The notes beneath the pieces were generated by a model. It was given only the letters and a program-made list of their open reading frames with translations. It had not been told where the DNA came from and made no database searches. Made by a program: the position numbers and the translations under genes. A stretch of 64,000 nucleotides of DNA from Prevotella herbatica (GTDB lineage Bacteria; Bacteroidota; Bacteroidia; Bacteroidales; Bacteroidaceae): the NCBI RefSeq assembly GCF_017347605.1, contig NZ_AP024484.1:1889501-1953500 (forward strand), given 5' to 3'. Of this stretch, positions 53,867 through 62,177 are shown piece by piece (the stretch's first letter is position 1; each line of letters begins with the position of its first letter).

Positions 53867-54994
53867 ATGATTACAGCAGAACAGTTGAAAGATGTGTTGG
53901 AGCGCACTGATGCACTCCGCAAATATCTTAATATAGACCAAAAAAAAATAGAATTTGAAGAAGAGCAACTGCGTACTCAGGCACCTGATTTTTGGGAAGA
54001 TCCAAAGCGTGCCGAGGAACAGATGAAACTTGTCAAGAGCATTGAAAAATGGATTAAAGGCTATAGCGAATGTAGACATTTCGCAGATGAATTGCAATTG
54101 GCTTTCGATTTCTATAAGGATGATATGATCACGGAGGAAGAGGTTGATGAAGACTATGCAAAAGCAATTAATTCAATAGAAGACCTTGAACTAAAGAACA
54201 TGCTTCGACAGGAAGAGGATTCGCTTGATGCTGTGTTGAAAATAAACTCTGGTGCCGGTGGTACAGAGAGTCAGGATTGGGCTGCGATGCTTATGCGTAT
54301 GTATCAGCGTTGGTCAGAGGCTCATGGATATACAGTAAAGATCACTGATATTCAAGACGGGGATGAAGCTGGAATAAAAAGCGTAACCATGACCATAGAG
54401 GGTAAAGAATTTGCCTATGGATATTTGAAATGCGAGAATGGTGTGCATCGTCTAGTGAGAGTTTCACCATATAATGCTCAAGGAAAGCGTATGACAAGTT
54501 TCGCTAGTGTTTTCGTTACTCCGCTTGTTGATGATACGATAGAAGTTTATGTAGATCCAGCAAAAGTTAGTTGGGATACATTCCGCTCAAGCGGTGCTGG
54601 TGGACAGAATGTGAATAAGGTAGAGTCTGGTGTTCGTATACGTTATCTGTATGAAGATCCTGAAACCGGCGAACACGAAGAAATACTTATTGAAAATACA
54701 GAAACTCGTGACCAGCCAAAGAACCGTGCTAAGGCTATGCTCCTGTTGAAGTCTCAACTGTATGATCGTGCATTAAAGAAGAAACAAGCTGAACAGGCCA
54801 AGGTTGAGGCTGGAAAGAAGAAGATCGAGTGGGGAAGTCAGATACGAAGTTATGTATTTGATGATCGTCGTGTAAAAGATCACCGTACAGGCTTCCAAAC
54901 CTCTGATGTTGACGCTGTCATGGATGGCAAACTAGATGGCTTCATTAAAGCATATCTCATGGAGTTTGCTGCAAGTGAAGCTGAAGGTGAATAA
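53867..54994 (+). CDS. prfB: Peptide chain release factor 2
   Basis: A 375-aa class I release factor for UGA and UAA. The GGQ motif is in SGAGGQNVNKVESG and the codon-recognition tripeptide position reads SPY (VSPYNAQGKRMTSF) where E. coli has SPF. The frame runs continuously through the site where many bacteria have an in-frame UGA and a +1 frameshift (RKYLNIDQKK here), so this gene lacks the autoregulatory frameshift. It follows the acyl-CoA synthetase gene by 3 bp. Confidence 0.95.
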   Translation: MITAEQLKDVLERTDALRKYLNIDQKKIEFEEEQLRTQAPDFWEDPKRAEEQMKLVKSIEKWIKGYSECRHFADELQLAFDFYKDDMITEEEVDEDYAKAINSIEDLELKNMLRQEEDSLDAVLKINSGAGGTESQDWAAMLMRMYQRWSEAHGYTVKITDIQDGDEAGIKSVTMTIEGKEFAYGYLKCENGVHRLVRVSPYNAQGKRMTSFASVFVTPLVDDTIEVYVDPAKVSWDTFRSSGAGGQNVNKVESGVRIRYLYEDPETGEHEEILIENTETRDQPKNRAKAMLLLKSQLYDRALKKKQAEQAKVEAGKKKIEWGSQIRSYVFDDRRVKDHRTGFQTSDVDAVMDGKLDGFIKAYLMEFAASEAEGE

Positions 54995-55027
54995 GCATAA
55001 TGTTCAATAATCTAAAATAATATAACT

Positions 55028-55177
55028 ATGAGCAGCAATAAAGCATTAAGAAAGGCTAAACATGATGCCTTTCAGAAAAAACAGGAAGAAAAAGGTAAAG
55101 AAATTATCGTTTGGATTTTTGGCGGACTTATTTTGCTTGCTATAATCTATATGGTATATGCAGCTATTATGGCATAA
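55028..55177 (+). CDS. Small membrane peptide, 49 aa
   Basis: ATG at 55028 begins a 49-residue protein: a basic N-terminal half (MSSNKALRKAKHDAFQKKQ) and one C-terminal membrane helix (IIVWIFGGLILLAIIYMVY). The stop overlaps the ATG of the CYTH gene (TAATG), and prfB ends 33 bp upstream, so it is part of a transcription unit. Coupled spacing and amphipathic composition make it more credible than a chance ORF. Function is unknown. Confidence 0.65.
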   Translation: MSSNKALRKAKHDAFQKKQEEKGKEIIVWIFGGLILLAIIYMVYAAIMA

Positions 55178-55677
55178 TGAGTGGACTGGAAATAGAACGT
55201 AAGTTTTTGGTAAAGAAAGGCGACGCGTATAAGAACGCCGCCTTTTCAAGTAGCCATATCAAACAGGGATATATTCCTGCAGATGGTGCGACGGTACGAA
55301 TTCGTATTCGTGATGATAAAAGCTATCTCACGATTAAGGCTAGATCCGTGAATGGGGGAATGACGCGCTATGAATTTGAAAAAGAAATATCAACCGACGA
55401 AGCTGAACATCTTATGGCGCTTTGCCAAGGTGGAGTAATTGATAAACGCAGATATCTTGTTAAAAGTGGTAATCATACGTTTGAGGTTGATGAGTTTTAT
55501 GGTGACAACGAGGGACTTGTTATGGCAGAAGTAGAATTGTCAGATGAGTCAGAATCCTACGAAAAACCAGATTTCATCGGGCTGGAAGTTACAGGTGATA
55601 AGCGCTTTTATAACTCTCACATGTTGAGGCTCCCTTTTAAACTTTGGAAAAACACATTGCCAGAAGACTACCGATAA
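55177..55677 (+). CDS. CYTH domain protein (triphosphate tunnel metalloenzyme)
   Basis: A 166-aa protein starting MSGLEIERKFLVKKGD, whose ExExK is the signature of the CYTH superfamily. The tunnel-forming charged strands follow: VRIRIRDDKSYLTIK, RYEFEKEIS, KRRYLV, FEVDEFYGDN and MAEVELSDE. Members hydrolyse inorganic triphosphate or thiamine triphosphate, and some are adenylate cyclases. The start at 55177 is supported by the ExExK lying at its usual distance and by coupling with the 49-aa gene. Its 3' end overlaps the convergent VanZ gene by 41 bp. Confidence 0.88.
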   Translation: MSGLEIERKFLVKKGDAYKNAAFSSSHIKQGYIPADGATVRIRIRDDKSYLTIKARSVNGGMTRYEFEKEISTDEAEHLMALCQGGVIDKRRYLVKSGNHTFEVDEFYGDNEGLVMAEVELSDESESYEKPDFIGLEVTGDKRFYNSHMLRLPFKLWKNTLPEDYR

Positions 55678-56029
55678 TGAATGCCAAACCGACACCAATT
55701 GTGTCGGCGGCGAAATCAAGCCATTCTCCGCTTCTCATACCTCCAGTACAATATTTCTGAAGAATTTCTATCAAACCACCCATTAATATAGGCGCAAGCA
55801 GTGCCCATATTATAATCTTATTCCATTTAACCCTTTTGTACTTCGCAAGATGCTCTAGCCATATAACTCCGCATGTTCCACCATACATTACAATATGAGT
55901 CCATTTGTCAATCATGGAGATTTTGTCAAGTGGAGTTTCTGGTATAGGAATAAAACACAAGATCCAAATAATTAGTACGCAAAGACTAGAAAATGGATGT
56001 TTTGTTACTGAATGGAATAAAATATTCAT
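55637..56029 (-). CDS. VanZ family membrane protein
   Basis: A 130-aa protein with four hydrophobic segments. IDKWTHIVMYGGTCGVIWLE and the C-terminal EWLDFAADTIGVGLAFIIG match VanZ-like proteins, whose general function is unclear despite the link of VanZ to teicoplanin resistance. It overlaps the CYTH gene tail-to-tail and diverges from the transporter pair. Confidence 0.8.
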   Translation of the reverse strand: MNILFHSVTKHPFSSLCVLIIWILCFIPIPETPLDKISMIDKWTHIVMYGGTCGVIWLEHLAKYKRVKWNKIIIWALLAPILMGGLIEILQKYCTGGMRSGEWLDFAADTIGVGLAFIIGSLLAMCFSKV

Positions 56030-56069
56030 ATTTACTTTCTATTTTTCTGCAAAATTAGATATTTTTTTA

Positions 56070-56077
56070 TAATTTTG
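56070..56077 (+). promoter_or_regulatory. -7 element of the NSS transporter pair
   Basis: TAATTTTG on the plus strand; the start near 56083 leaves about 22 nt before the ATG at 56105. No exact -33. Confidence 0.4.
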
Positions 56078-56104
56078 CAATCGTTTTAGATAAATATATT
56101 AATA

Positions 56105-57463
56105 ATGTCTGAAGAAAGAGCAAGTTTTGGAAGTAAGTTAGGCATAATTATGGCTACAGCTGGGTCTGCAGTTGGACTGGGTAATATATGGCGTTTCCCT
56201 TATATGACTGGTAAAAACGGTGGAGCTGCATTTATACTAATCTATATTGTATGCGTTATCGTATTGGGTATACCATGTATGATCAGTGAATTTATAATCG
56301 GCAGGCACGGAGCTGCAAATACAGCGCGTGCATATACTCGCCTTTCAAATGGTACAATCTGGAAGTTAGTTGGGTATCTTGAGGTGTTGACTGGATTTTT
56401 AATAACTGGTTATTATGCTGTTATTTCGGGTTGGTGTCTTAATTATGTATATGCGTCAGTTATGGGCGAACTGAATGGTGATCCTGCTTTTGTAAAAAAT
56501 TACTTTGTAGAATTTTCACAAGATCCAATACGACCAGTTTTTTGGACAATAGCAATATTTGCAATTACACATTTTATCATCATTCATGGTGTAAGAAATG
56601 GTATAGAGAAGGCTTCAAAACTAATGATGCCTACTTTATTTGTGCTCCTGTTGGTTATTGTAGTAGCAGCATGGATGCTTCCAGGAGCATCAAAAGGTAT
56701 TGATTTCTTATTAAAACCTGATTTTTCAAAAGTTAACAGCGATGTTTTTCTTGGGGCTTTGGGGCAGTGCTTTTATTCTTTGAGTATTGGCATGGGATGT
56801 CTTTGCACATACGCAAGTTATTTTAGCCGTCATACCAATATTACTACTTCGGCTATACAGATTGGTTTTGTGGATCTTATGGTTGCATTGTTGGCAGGAT
56901 TGATGATATTTCCTGCAGCATTTTCTGTAGGTATAAATCCTGACAGTGGACCATCGCTCATATTCATTACTTTGCCTAATGTCTTTAATCAGGCTTTTTC
57001 AGGAGCTCCTCTATTGGGATGGGCTGTCTCATTGATGTTCTATGCTTTGCTTTTCCTTGCTGCTCTTACATCATTGATATCTCTACATGAAGTAAACACA
57101 GCGTTCTTTTATGAAGAACTTCATATATCACGAAAGGCAGGAGCATGGATTGTTACTGTTTTCTGTTGTATTATAGGTGCGTTATGTTCTATTTCTATAG
57201 GTCATAAGAGTGGTCTTTCGTTGTTTGGGTTGGATCTTCTTGATTTGTTTGATTTTGTGACAGGTCAGTTGATGCTTCCTGTTGTTGGATTTTTCATGTG
57301 CCTTTTTGTTGGTTGGTATATTCCTAAGCAGATTGTTATTGATGAGTTGACAAATTGGGGAACGCTGAAGTTTAGTTTCTATAAACTATTTATTTTTGTC
57401 ATGCGTTTTGTTTGTCCTTTGTGTATTTTAGCTATAATGCTCCATCAGTTTGGAGTGATTTAA
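56105..57463 (+). CDS. Sodium-dependent transporter, NSS/SNF family (first copy)
   Basis: A 452-aa LeuT-fold transporter with about 11-12 membrane helices. The unwound helix-1 region reads GSAVGLGNIWRFPYMTGKNG, the family signature with Na+ and substrate-binding backbone. Helix 6 holds QCFYSLSIGMGCLCTYASY. NSS proteins import amino acids with Na+. The second copy follows 9 bp downstream with closely similar sequence, so the pair arose by tandem duplication. The substrate cannot be read. Confidence 0.92.
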   Translation: MSEERASFGSKLGIIMATAGSAVGLGNIWRFPYMTGKNGGAAFILIYIVCVIVLGIPCMISEFIIGRHGAANTARAYTRLSNGTIWKLVGYLEVLTGFLITGYYAVISGWCLNYVYASVMGELNGDPAFVKNYFVEFSQDPIRPVFWTIAIFAITHFIIIHGVRNGIEKASKLMMPTLFVLLLVIVVAAWMLPGASKGIDFLLKPDFSKVNSDVFLGALGQCFYSLSIGMGCLCTYASYFSRHTNITTSAIQIGFVDLMVALLAGLMIFPAAFSVGINPDSGPSLIFITLPNVFNQAFSGAPLLGWAVSLMFYALLFLAALTSLISLHEVNTAFFYEELHISRKAGAWIVTVFCCIIGALCSISIGHKSGLSLFGLDLLDLFDFVTGQLMLPVVGFFMCLFVGWYIPKQIVIDELTNWGTLKFSFYKLFIFVMRFVCPLCILAIMLHQFGVI

Positions 57464-57472
57464 TTTATTTAT

Positions 57473-58822
57473 ATGTCTGAAAGAGGTAATTTTGGAACAA
57501 AGATTGGAGTGATATTGGCGACTGCTGGATCTTCTGTAGGTTTAGGAAATATATGGCGCTTTCCATATATGACAGGTCAGGATGGTGGTGCTGCTTTCAT
57601 TATAGTATATTTTGTATGTGTATTAATTTTGGGAATTCCCGGAATGGTAGCTGAGTTTGTCGTAGGCCGTCATTCAGCAGCAAACGCAGCACGTGCATAT
57701 TACAATCTAGGTGGACGTAAATGGTCGTTGCTTGGATATGGTGGTGCTATCACGTCAATGATCATCTTTGGTTTCTATTCTGTTGTAGCTGGTTGGTGCT
57801 TGCAATATTTATTTGCTTCTACAATGGGGCAGCTCAATGGTGATGCTGCTTATGTTCAACATTATTTTAAGGAATTTTCTGCTGATCCTGTAAAACCCTT
57901 GTTTTGGACAGTGGCGTTTATCATCATGACTCATCTTGTTGTGGTCAAGGGGGTTAGAAAGGGCATTGAACGTGCTTCGAATATTCTCATGCCAACACTT
58001 TTTATATTGTTGCTTATTATTGTCGTTGCGTCTTGTATGTTACCGGGTACAAGAAATGGAGTGGAATTTCTTTTCAAGCCAGATTTCTCTAAGGTCACCA
58101 GAAGTGTTTTTCTTGATGCTCTAGGACAGGCTTTCTTCTCGTTGTCATTGGGTACAGCATGTCTTTGTACCTATGCAAGTTATTTCAACCGACAGACAAA
58201 TCTAGTAAAATCTGCTGTGCAGATTGCAGGAATAGACACTCTTGTCGCCATTCTTGCAGGTTTAATGATATTTCCTGCTGCATTTTCAGTTGGAGTTAGT
58301 CCTGATAGCGGACCGTCTTTGATATTTATCACTCTTCCTGCGGTTTTCCAGCAAGCGTTTGCCGGAATGCCTTTGCTGGGGTATATCATAGGAGTCTTAT
58401 TTTATGGACTTCTTGTATTGGCAGCTCTCACGTCTACAATATCAATGCATGAAATAGGTACTGCTTTATTCTATGAGGAATTGCATATCAGTCGTTCTAA
58501 AGGTGCTTGGATAGAGACGATCGTTTGCATAGTTATAGGTGTTTTCTGTTCACTGTCTTGTGGAGCTGTAGACATAACTGTATTTGGTAAGTCGTTTCTT
58601 GATTTCTGTGATTTTATTACATCTGATATACTATTACCTTTGGGGGCATTCTTCACCTGTGTGTTTGTAGGTTGGTATGTTCCAAAGAATGTAGTTAAGG
58701 ATCAAATAACTAACTGGGGCACTATACCATCACGCATCTATGGAATCTGGCTTTTTGTCATACGTTTTATATGTCCTATATGCATAGGCTCTGTATTTTT
58801 GCATCAACTAGGAATAATCTAA
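57473..58822 (+). CDS. Sodium-dependent transporter, NSS/SNF family (second copy)
   Basis: A 449-aa paralogue of the upstream transporter: GSSVGLGNIWRFPYMTGQDG in helix 1 and QAFFSLSLGTACLCTYASY in helix 6. The clearest differences lie in helix 3 and the C-terminal third, and the helix-6 motif replaces GMGC by GTAC near the substrate site, which suggests a different but related substrate. The stop is followed after one base by the HhH gene start. Confidence 0.92.
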   Translation: MSERGNFGTKIGVILATAGSSVGLGNIWRFPYMTGQDGGAAFIIVYFVCVLILGIPGMVAEFVVGRHSAANAARAYYNLGGRKWSLLGYGGAITSMIIFGFYSVVAGWCLQYLFASTMGQLNGDAAYVQHYFKEFSADPVKPLFWTVAFIIMTHLVVVKGVRKGIERASNILMPTLFILLLIIVVASCMLPGTRNGVEFLFKPDFSKVTRSVFLDALGQAFFSLSLGTACLCTYASYFNRQTNLVKSAVQIAGIDTLVAILAGLMIFPAAFSVGVSPDSGPSLIFITLPAVFQQAFAGMPLLGYIIGVLFYGLLVLAALTSTISMHEIGTALFYEELHISRSKGAWIETIVCIVIGVFCSLSCGAVDITVFGKSFLDFCDFITSDILLPLGAFFTCVFVGWYVPKNVVKDQITNWGTIPSRIYGIWLFVIRFICPICIGSVFLHQLGII

Positions 58823-58823
58823 T

Positions 58824-59723
58824 ATGTTTTTAAAAGAACTTCTTTATTTTAATAAATCTGATCGTCGTGTAATACTCTTTTTGCTTACTATTGCAGTATC
58901 GGCGTTGGTGGCATTCTTCTTTTTAGGTGGTGATGATATGTCAAGCGCAGGGTATGGTTATAAATCCAATGGTCATAAATATGACAAGAATTACTCTTAT
59001 AGGCATTATCCACATAAGTATTATTATGTGGCGGGTCAAAAGGCAGAGCTGTTCCCGTTTGATCCTAATACTGCTGATAGTACCGAACTGCTGCGTCTTG
59101 GCTTGCGTCCTTGGCAGGTTCGCAACATATATAAATACAGGTCACATGGTGGTATATATCGTACCTCTACTGATTTTGGAAGATTGTATGGACTCACTCA
59201 AAAGCAATTCCATGAAATGCAGCCTTACATACGTATAAGTTCTGATTATAAGCCAGCTTCGCTTTTGCCTGAAGTGGCAGCTAGGCAAGCTCGTCATGAC
59301 AGTATTATTTCTAAATGTTCAATAAAAATAAAGGCTGGTGAACATGTGCAGCTTAATTCTGCTGATACGGCAATGCTGCAACGTATTCCAGGGATCGGTT
59401 CGTATTATGCTCACGAAATAGAGATATATCGTCGCCGTTTAGGAGGTTTCTCCAGCGTAGAACAGTTGAAGGAAATAGATGGCTTCCCAGAATCAGCACT
59501 TAAATATTTTACGGCAAGTTCCACTGGTGTTGCCAAACTGAATGTAAACAAGTTGTCGCTGAATCAGCTCAAGCGACATCCTTATATATCTTTCTATCAG
59601 GCTCGTGATATTGTTGATTATCGTCGTTTGCGTGGACCACTAAAAAGCCTTGATGAGCTTAGGCTACTTAAAGACTTTCCACCAGAAGAAATCGAGAGAT
59701 TGCGTCCTTATGTGGAGTTCTGA
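58824..59723 (+). CDS. Helix-hairpin-helix protein, ComEA-like, membrane-anchored
   Basis: A 299-aa protein with one N-terminal membrane helix (VILFLLTIAVSALVAFFFLG) and three ComEA-type HhH regions: FDPNTADSTELLRLGL (residues about 73-88), VQLNSADTAMLQRIPGIGS (about 175-193), and LNVNKLSLNQLKRHPYI (about 238-254). Such proteins bind DNA without sequence preference; ComEA does so in the periplasm during transformation. Three copies after a single anchor are common in Bacteroidetes. The end of repeat copy 3 begins at its stop codon (TGATTGC, 59721-59727). Confidence 0.85.
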   Translation: MFLKELLYFNKSDRRVILFLLTIAVSALVAFFFLGGDDMSSAGYGYKSNGHKYDKNYSYRHYPHKYYYVAGQKAELFPFDPNTADSTELLRLGLRPWQVRNIYKYRSHGGIYRTSTDFGRLYGLTQKQFHEMQPYIRISSDYKPASLLPEVAARQARHDSIISKCSIKIKAGEHVQLNSADTAMLQRIPGIGSYYAHEIEIYRRRLGGFSSVEQLKEIDGFPESALKYFTASSTGVAKLNVNKLSLNQLKRHPYISFYQARDIVDYRRLRGPLKSLDELRLLKDFPPEEIERLRPYVEF

Positions 59724-60049
59724 TTGCTTCGTGACGATCTTAATTTAGTACATTTGAGCAGGTCTTACTGTTTTTTTTTGTTTTTTAGCTACGAAGCTAC
59801 GGTATTTCTAGCAAAGCCTATAAACAGAGGGATTGAAGATACGTAGTTTGCTGGATTTAGCTACGTCAAGCTACGTTCTAGCTACGTAAACTTATGTTGT
59901 TTTAGGATGATATGTTATTCTATAAGTAAATTTGTCAAAGAACTGTTTGCTGCATCTGAGGGACAGAGGATATTTAAATAGATACAGTAAACAGAATCAG
60001 AATTTTCAAGCTTGTTTAACTATTCTGTCGAATTCCGCTGAATTCTCGG

Positions 60050-60081
60050 CAAAGATACTGCAAAATTTTTGGCCATGCAAT
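60050..60081 (-). promoter_or_regulatory. Conserved promoter-like signature in repeat copy 3
   Basis: ATTG (60078-60081) and TATCTTTG (60050-60057) on the minus strand, 20 bp apart as in copies 1 and 2. In this copy the overlapping short ORF has a stop codon after 18 residues, yet the signature is unchanged. Confidence 0.35.
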
Positions 60082-60289
60082 CAGATTTAGGTTAGCCTGT
60101 TAGCCAAAGTTTTAATTACTAGAGGATACAACACATCGTAATACACGTGCATGCGCATGCCCGCACTCTGGGTTTTTCGTAAAAATAAGTGTCTAAGTGT
60201 CTATTCGTTGAGTATCAAATAGTTATAACACTTTTCAAGTGGCATTAAGTGTCGGTTATTCGTCGGTAAAATATGGGAGATATTTTTCT

Positions 60290-60377
60290 TCATTTCGCAT
60301 TGCGTTTTATGAAGAATTACGATGCGTTTTACGATGTTTTGCCGTGCGTTTTACGAAGAAATGCATTGCATTTTACG
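60290..60377 (-). repeat. 22-bp tandem array in repeat copy 3
   Basis: Four units at 60290, 60312, 60334 and 60356, each 22 bp, with core CGTAAAACGCA on the minus strand. Confidence 0.8.
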
Positions 60378-61065
60378 ATGCTTTAGGAGGCAAAACATCG
60401 TAGAAACGTTTCCGTTTCTATATGAAAACAGTTGCATTTCTACATAGAAACGCATGCGAAACTCGATATTTGACCGTCAGTTCACCGTCACTTTATGACG
60501 TCTTTTTTGTCGATAAAATACTGATATTCATTAAGTTGACACTTCGACACTTATATTTTAAAAACCCTAAGTGCGCGCGTGCTTGCACGTACATTATATA
60601 AGCAAAGATAGATAACGTAGCTAGAACGTAGCTTAACGTAGCTAAATCCAGCAAATTACGTATCTTCAATCCCTCTGTTTATAGGCTTTGCGAGAAATAC
60701 CGTAGCTTCGTAGCTAAAAATATAAAAAACGTAGGGATAGCATCCTGAATGTTCGATAAATCAAATCTTCACGAAGTAATCTAGGATATAAATATTTGAT
60801 TAGCAGTGTGTTATACTTAATGCTCGCTATTTTAAGTAGACACTAGTGTTAATATTAATATGTTGTGTTTTATAGCCATAAAGTATCAATATCCCCCATA
60901 ATAGAAGAAGAATCTTTCTGATAGAGAGTGAAAGAATTAGTTAATTACATACATGGCTGCAGTTTTATTGCATTAAATAATTTAAAATATGTATGTATAA
61001 TTATAGTTTAAATTATATTTATAACAAAAATACAAATCAAAATATAGGATGAAACTTAAAATAAT

Positions 61066-61097
61066 AAAGTGGTCGCCGAAAATTCGCCGACCACTTT
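61066..61097 (-). terminator. Terminator downstream of tRNA-Pro
   Basis: AAAGTGGTCG (61066-61075) and CGACCACTTT (61088-61097) form a 10-bp stem; on the minus strand TATTATTTTAAG follows. Confidence 0.65.
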
Positions 61098-61149
61098 ACT
61101 CACGACAACGGCTAAATCATTGATGATTAAATTCTTAGCCTTAAAATTG

Positions 61150-61222
61150 TCGGGATGAGGCGATTCGAACGCCCGACCCCTACGTCCCGAACGTAGTACG
61201 CTACCAACTGCGCTACATCCCG
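61150..61222 (-). tRNA. tRNA-Pro (CGG)
   Basis: On the minus strand: acceptor CGGGATG/CATCCCG, D arm GCGC...GCGT, anticodon stem CTACG/CGTAG with loop TTCGGGA (anticodon CGG), T arm with TTCGAAT loop, discriminator A. CCA is not encoded. Confidence 0.94.
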
Positions 61223-61244
61223 ATTATTTAAATCGTTGCGAATG

Positions 61245-61273
61245 CAAAGGTAATCAAATTTCCTGAAAGCAAA
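61245..61273 (-). promoter_or_regulatory. Promoter of tRNA-Pro
   Basis: On the minus strand TTTG (61270-61273) and TACCTTTG (61245-61252), 17 bp apart, about 23 nt upstream of the mature 5' end. Confidence 0.5.
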
Positions 61274-61291
61274 TATTTTTTTGAATAAAAA

Positions 61292-61323
61292 TTTGTGAGT
61301 GTGGGATAAAAAGCCTATCTTTG
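61292..61323 (+). promoter_or_regulatory. Promoter of tRNA-Phe
   Basis: TTTG (61292-61295) and TATCTTTG (61316-61323), 20 bp apart, about 22 nt upstream of the mature 5' end. Confidence 0.6.
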
Positions 61324-61344
61324 CACTCGCAAAACAAAAAGCAT

Positions 61345-61417
61345 GGTGCCATAGCTCAGTTGGTAGAGCAAAGGACTGAAAATCCTTGTGTCCCCGGTTC
61401 GATTCCTGGTGGTACCA
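61345..61417 (+). tRNA. tRNA-Phe (GAA)
   Basis: Complete cloverleaf: acceptor GGTGCCA/TGGTACC, D arm GCTC...GAGC, anticodon stem AAGGA/TCCTT with loop CTGAAAA (anticodon GAA), T loop TTCGATT, discriminator A. Confidence 0.95.
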
Positions 61418-61432
61418 CTTCCTCCTTTCATT

Positions 61433-61471
61433 AAGCCGTTTAGTCTCATTCGTGAGACTGGCGGCTTTCTT
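61433..61471 (+). terminator. Terminator of tRNA-Phe
   Basis: AAGCCG (61433-61438) pairs with CGGCTT (61462-61467), with the inner pair AGTCTCA/TGAGACT, followed by TTCTTCGTT. Confidence 0.65.
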
Positions 61472-61574
61472 CGTTATCCGAGGTTTGTATAATAAAAATC
61501 GCACGTATATAATTTGAAATTTATATACGTGCGATTAAGTTATTGAAGCTCTATCTTATTGAAACAGGAACTTC

Positions 61575-62166
61575 TTAGAAGTGAAAATAAACAGATGCAA
61601 CAATATCATGTAGATGCTTACTGACAGAAAAGTAATTATTTGCTTTTGCCACATTAAGCAACCCTGCATTTGCTTCAATTCCTATACGGAATTTACCTGT
61701 TTGATACATTATACTAGGTTGTAAGCAGAGATTTAAATTTTTAATTTTATCAGATGTGTCGGCATTTGGCATTGCATCATAATAGTATTGGTCGTTTTTA
61801 ACACAGAAGGAAAATACAGGTCCTAGTCCTAACACCCCAAGCATTACTTCCTTCCTGAATGTGATATTGCATGATGATAGGAACATCAAGAAATGTGAAA
61901 TCGTCATCATCCCCTCCTTCGCTTGAGGTGAAAGGCTTAACGACGACTTGACGTAAAGCGACACCTGGCATGATGGACAACTTGTCTGAAAAATAGCAGT
62001 TCAGTCCATAGCCAACTTTTATAGACATACCTGTCTCCGTATCTCCAGAGGTTTTGTCTATAAGAATTCCTCCTGATACATAAATGTTATGCTCAAACTT
62101 CTTTTCCTGAGCATTTAGTGCTATGCTTGATAGCATTAATAAAGTAGTTAAAATAGCAATTTTCAT
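61575..62166 (-). pseudogene. Outer-membrane beta-barrel protein with a one-base frameshift
   Basis: The first frame (ATG at 62166) has a signal peptide (residues 1-19, ALNAQ) and barrel strands such as YVSGGILIDK, MSIKVGYGLNCYF and IMPGVALRQVVVK, up to QEGSNAW. The sequence continues in another frame from VLGLGPVFSFCVKNDQYYYD to the end SVYFHF, which closes with a typical terminal aromatic residue. The frames meet at a GGGG run (near 61828-61831); one G fewer would restore a single protein of about 196 residues in the PorT/OmpW-like barrel class. It is either a recent pseudogene, a phase-variable gene or a sequencing error. Confidence 0.75.
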
Positions 62167-62177
62167 CTTTTTTTATA

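Larger units (their letters stand above)
59722..60781 (-). repeat. Long palindromic (foldback) repeat, copy 3
   Basis: Same family and orientation as copy 2. Outer ends start GATTGCTTCGTGA (59722) and, inverted, TCTTCACGAAGTAATC (60766-60781). The GTGTC boxes are at 60187-60201 (one mismatch) and 60538-60552, with 336 bp between. The 22-bp array is at 60290-60377. Unlike copies 1 and 2, the two arms are nearly identical to each other, for example GAGGGATTGAAGATACGTA at 59827-59845 and its complement at 60657-60675. It lies between the HhH gene (plus) and tRNA-Pro (minus). The following 60782-61065 shows only AT-rich DNA with no gene that I can support. Confidence 0.85.

Noticed and set aside
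61127..61504. 125-aa ORF on the minus strand
   Set aside because: It runs through tRNA-Pro and antisense to tRNA-Phe; a chance frame.
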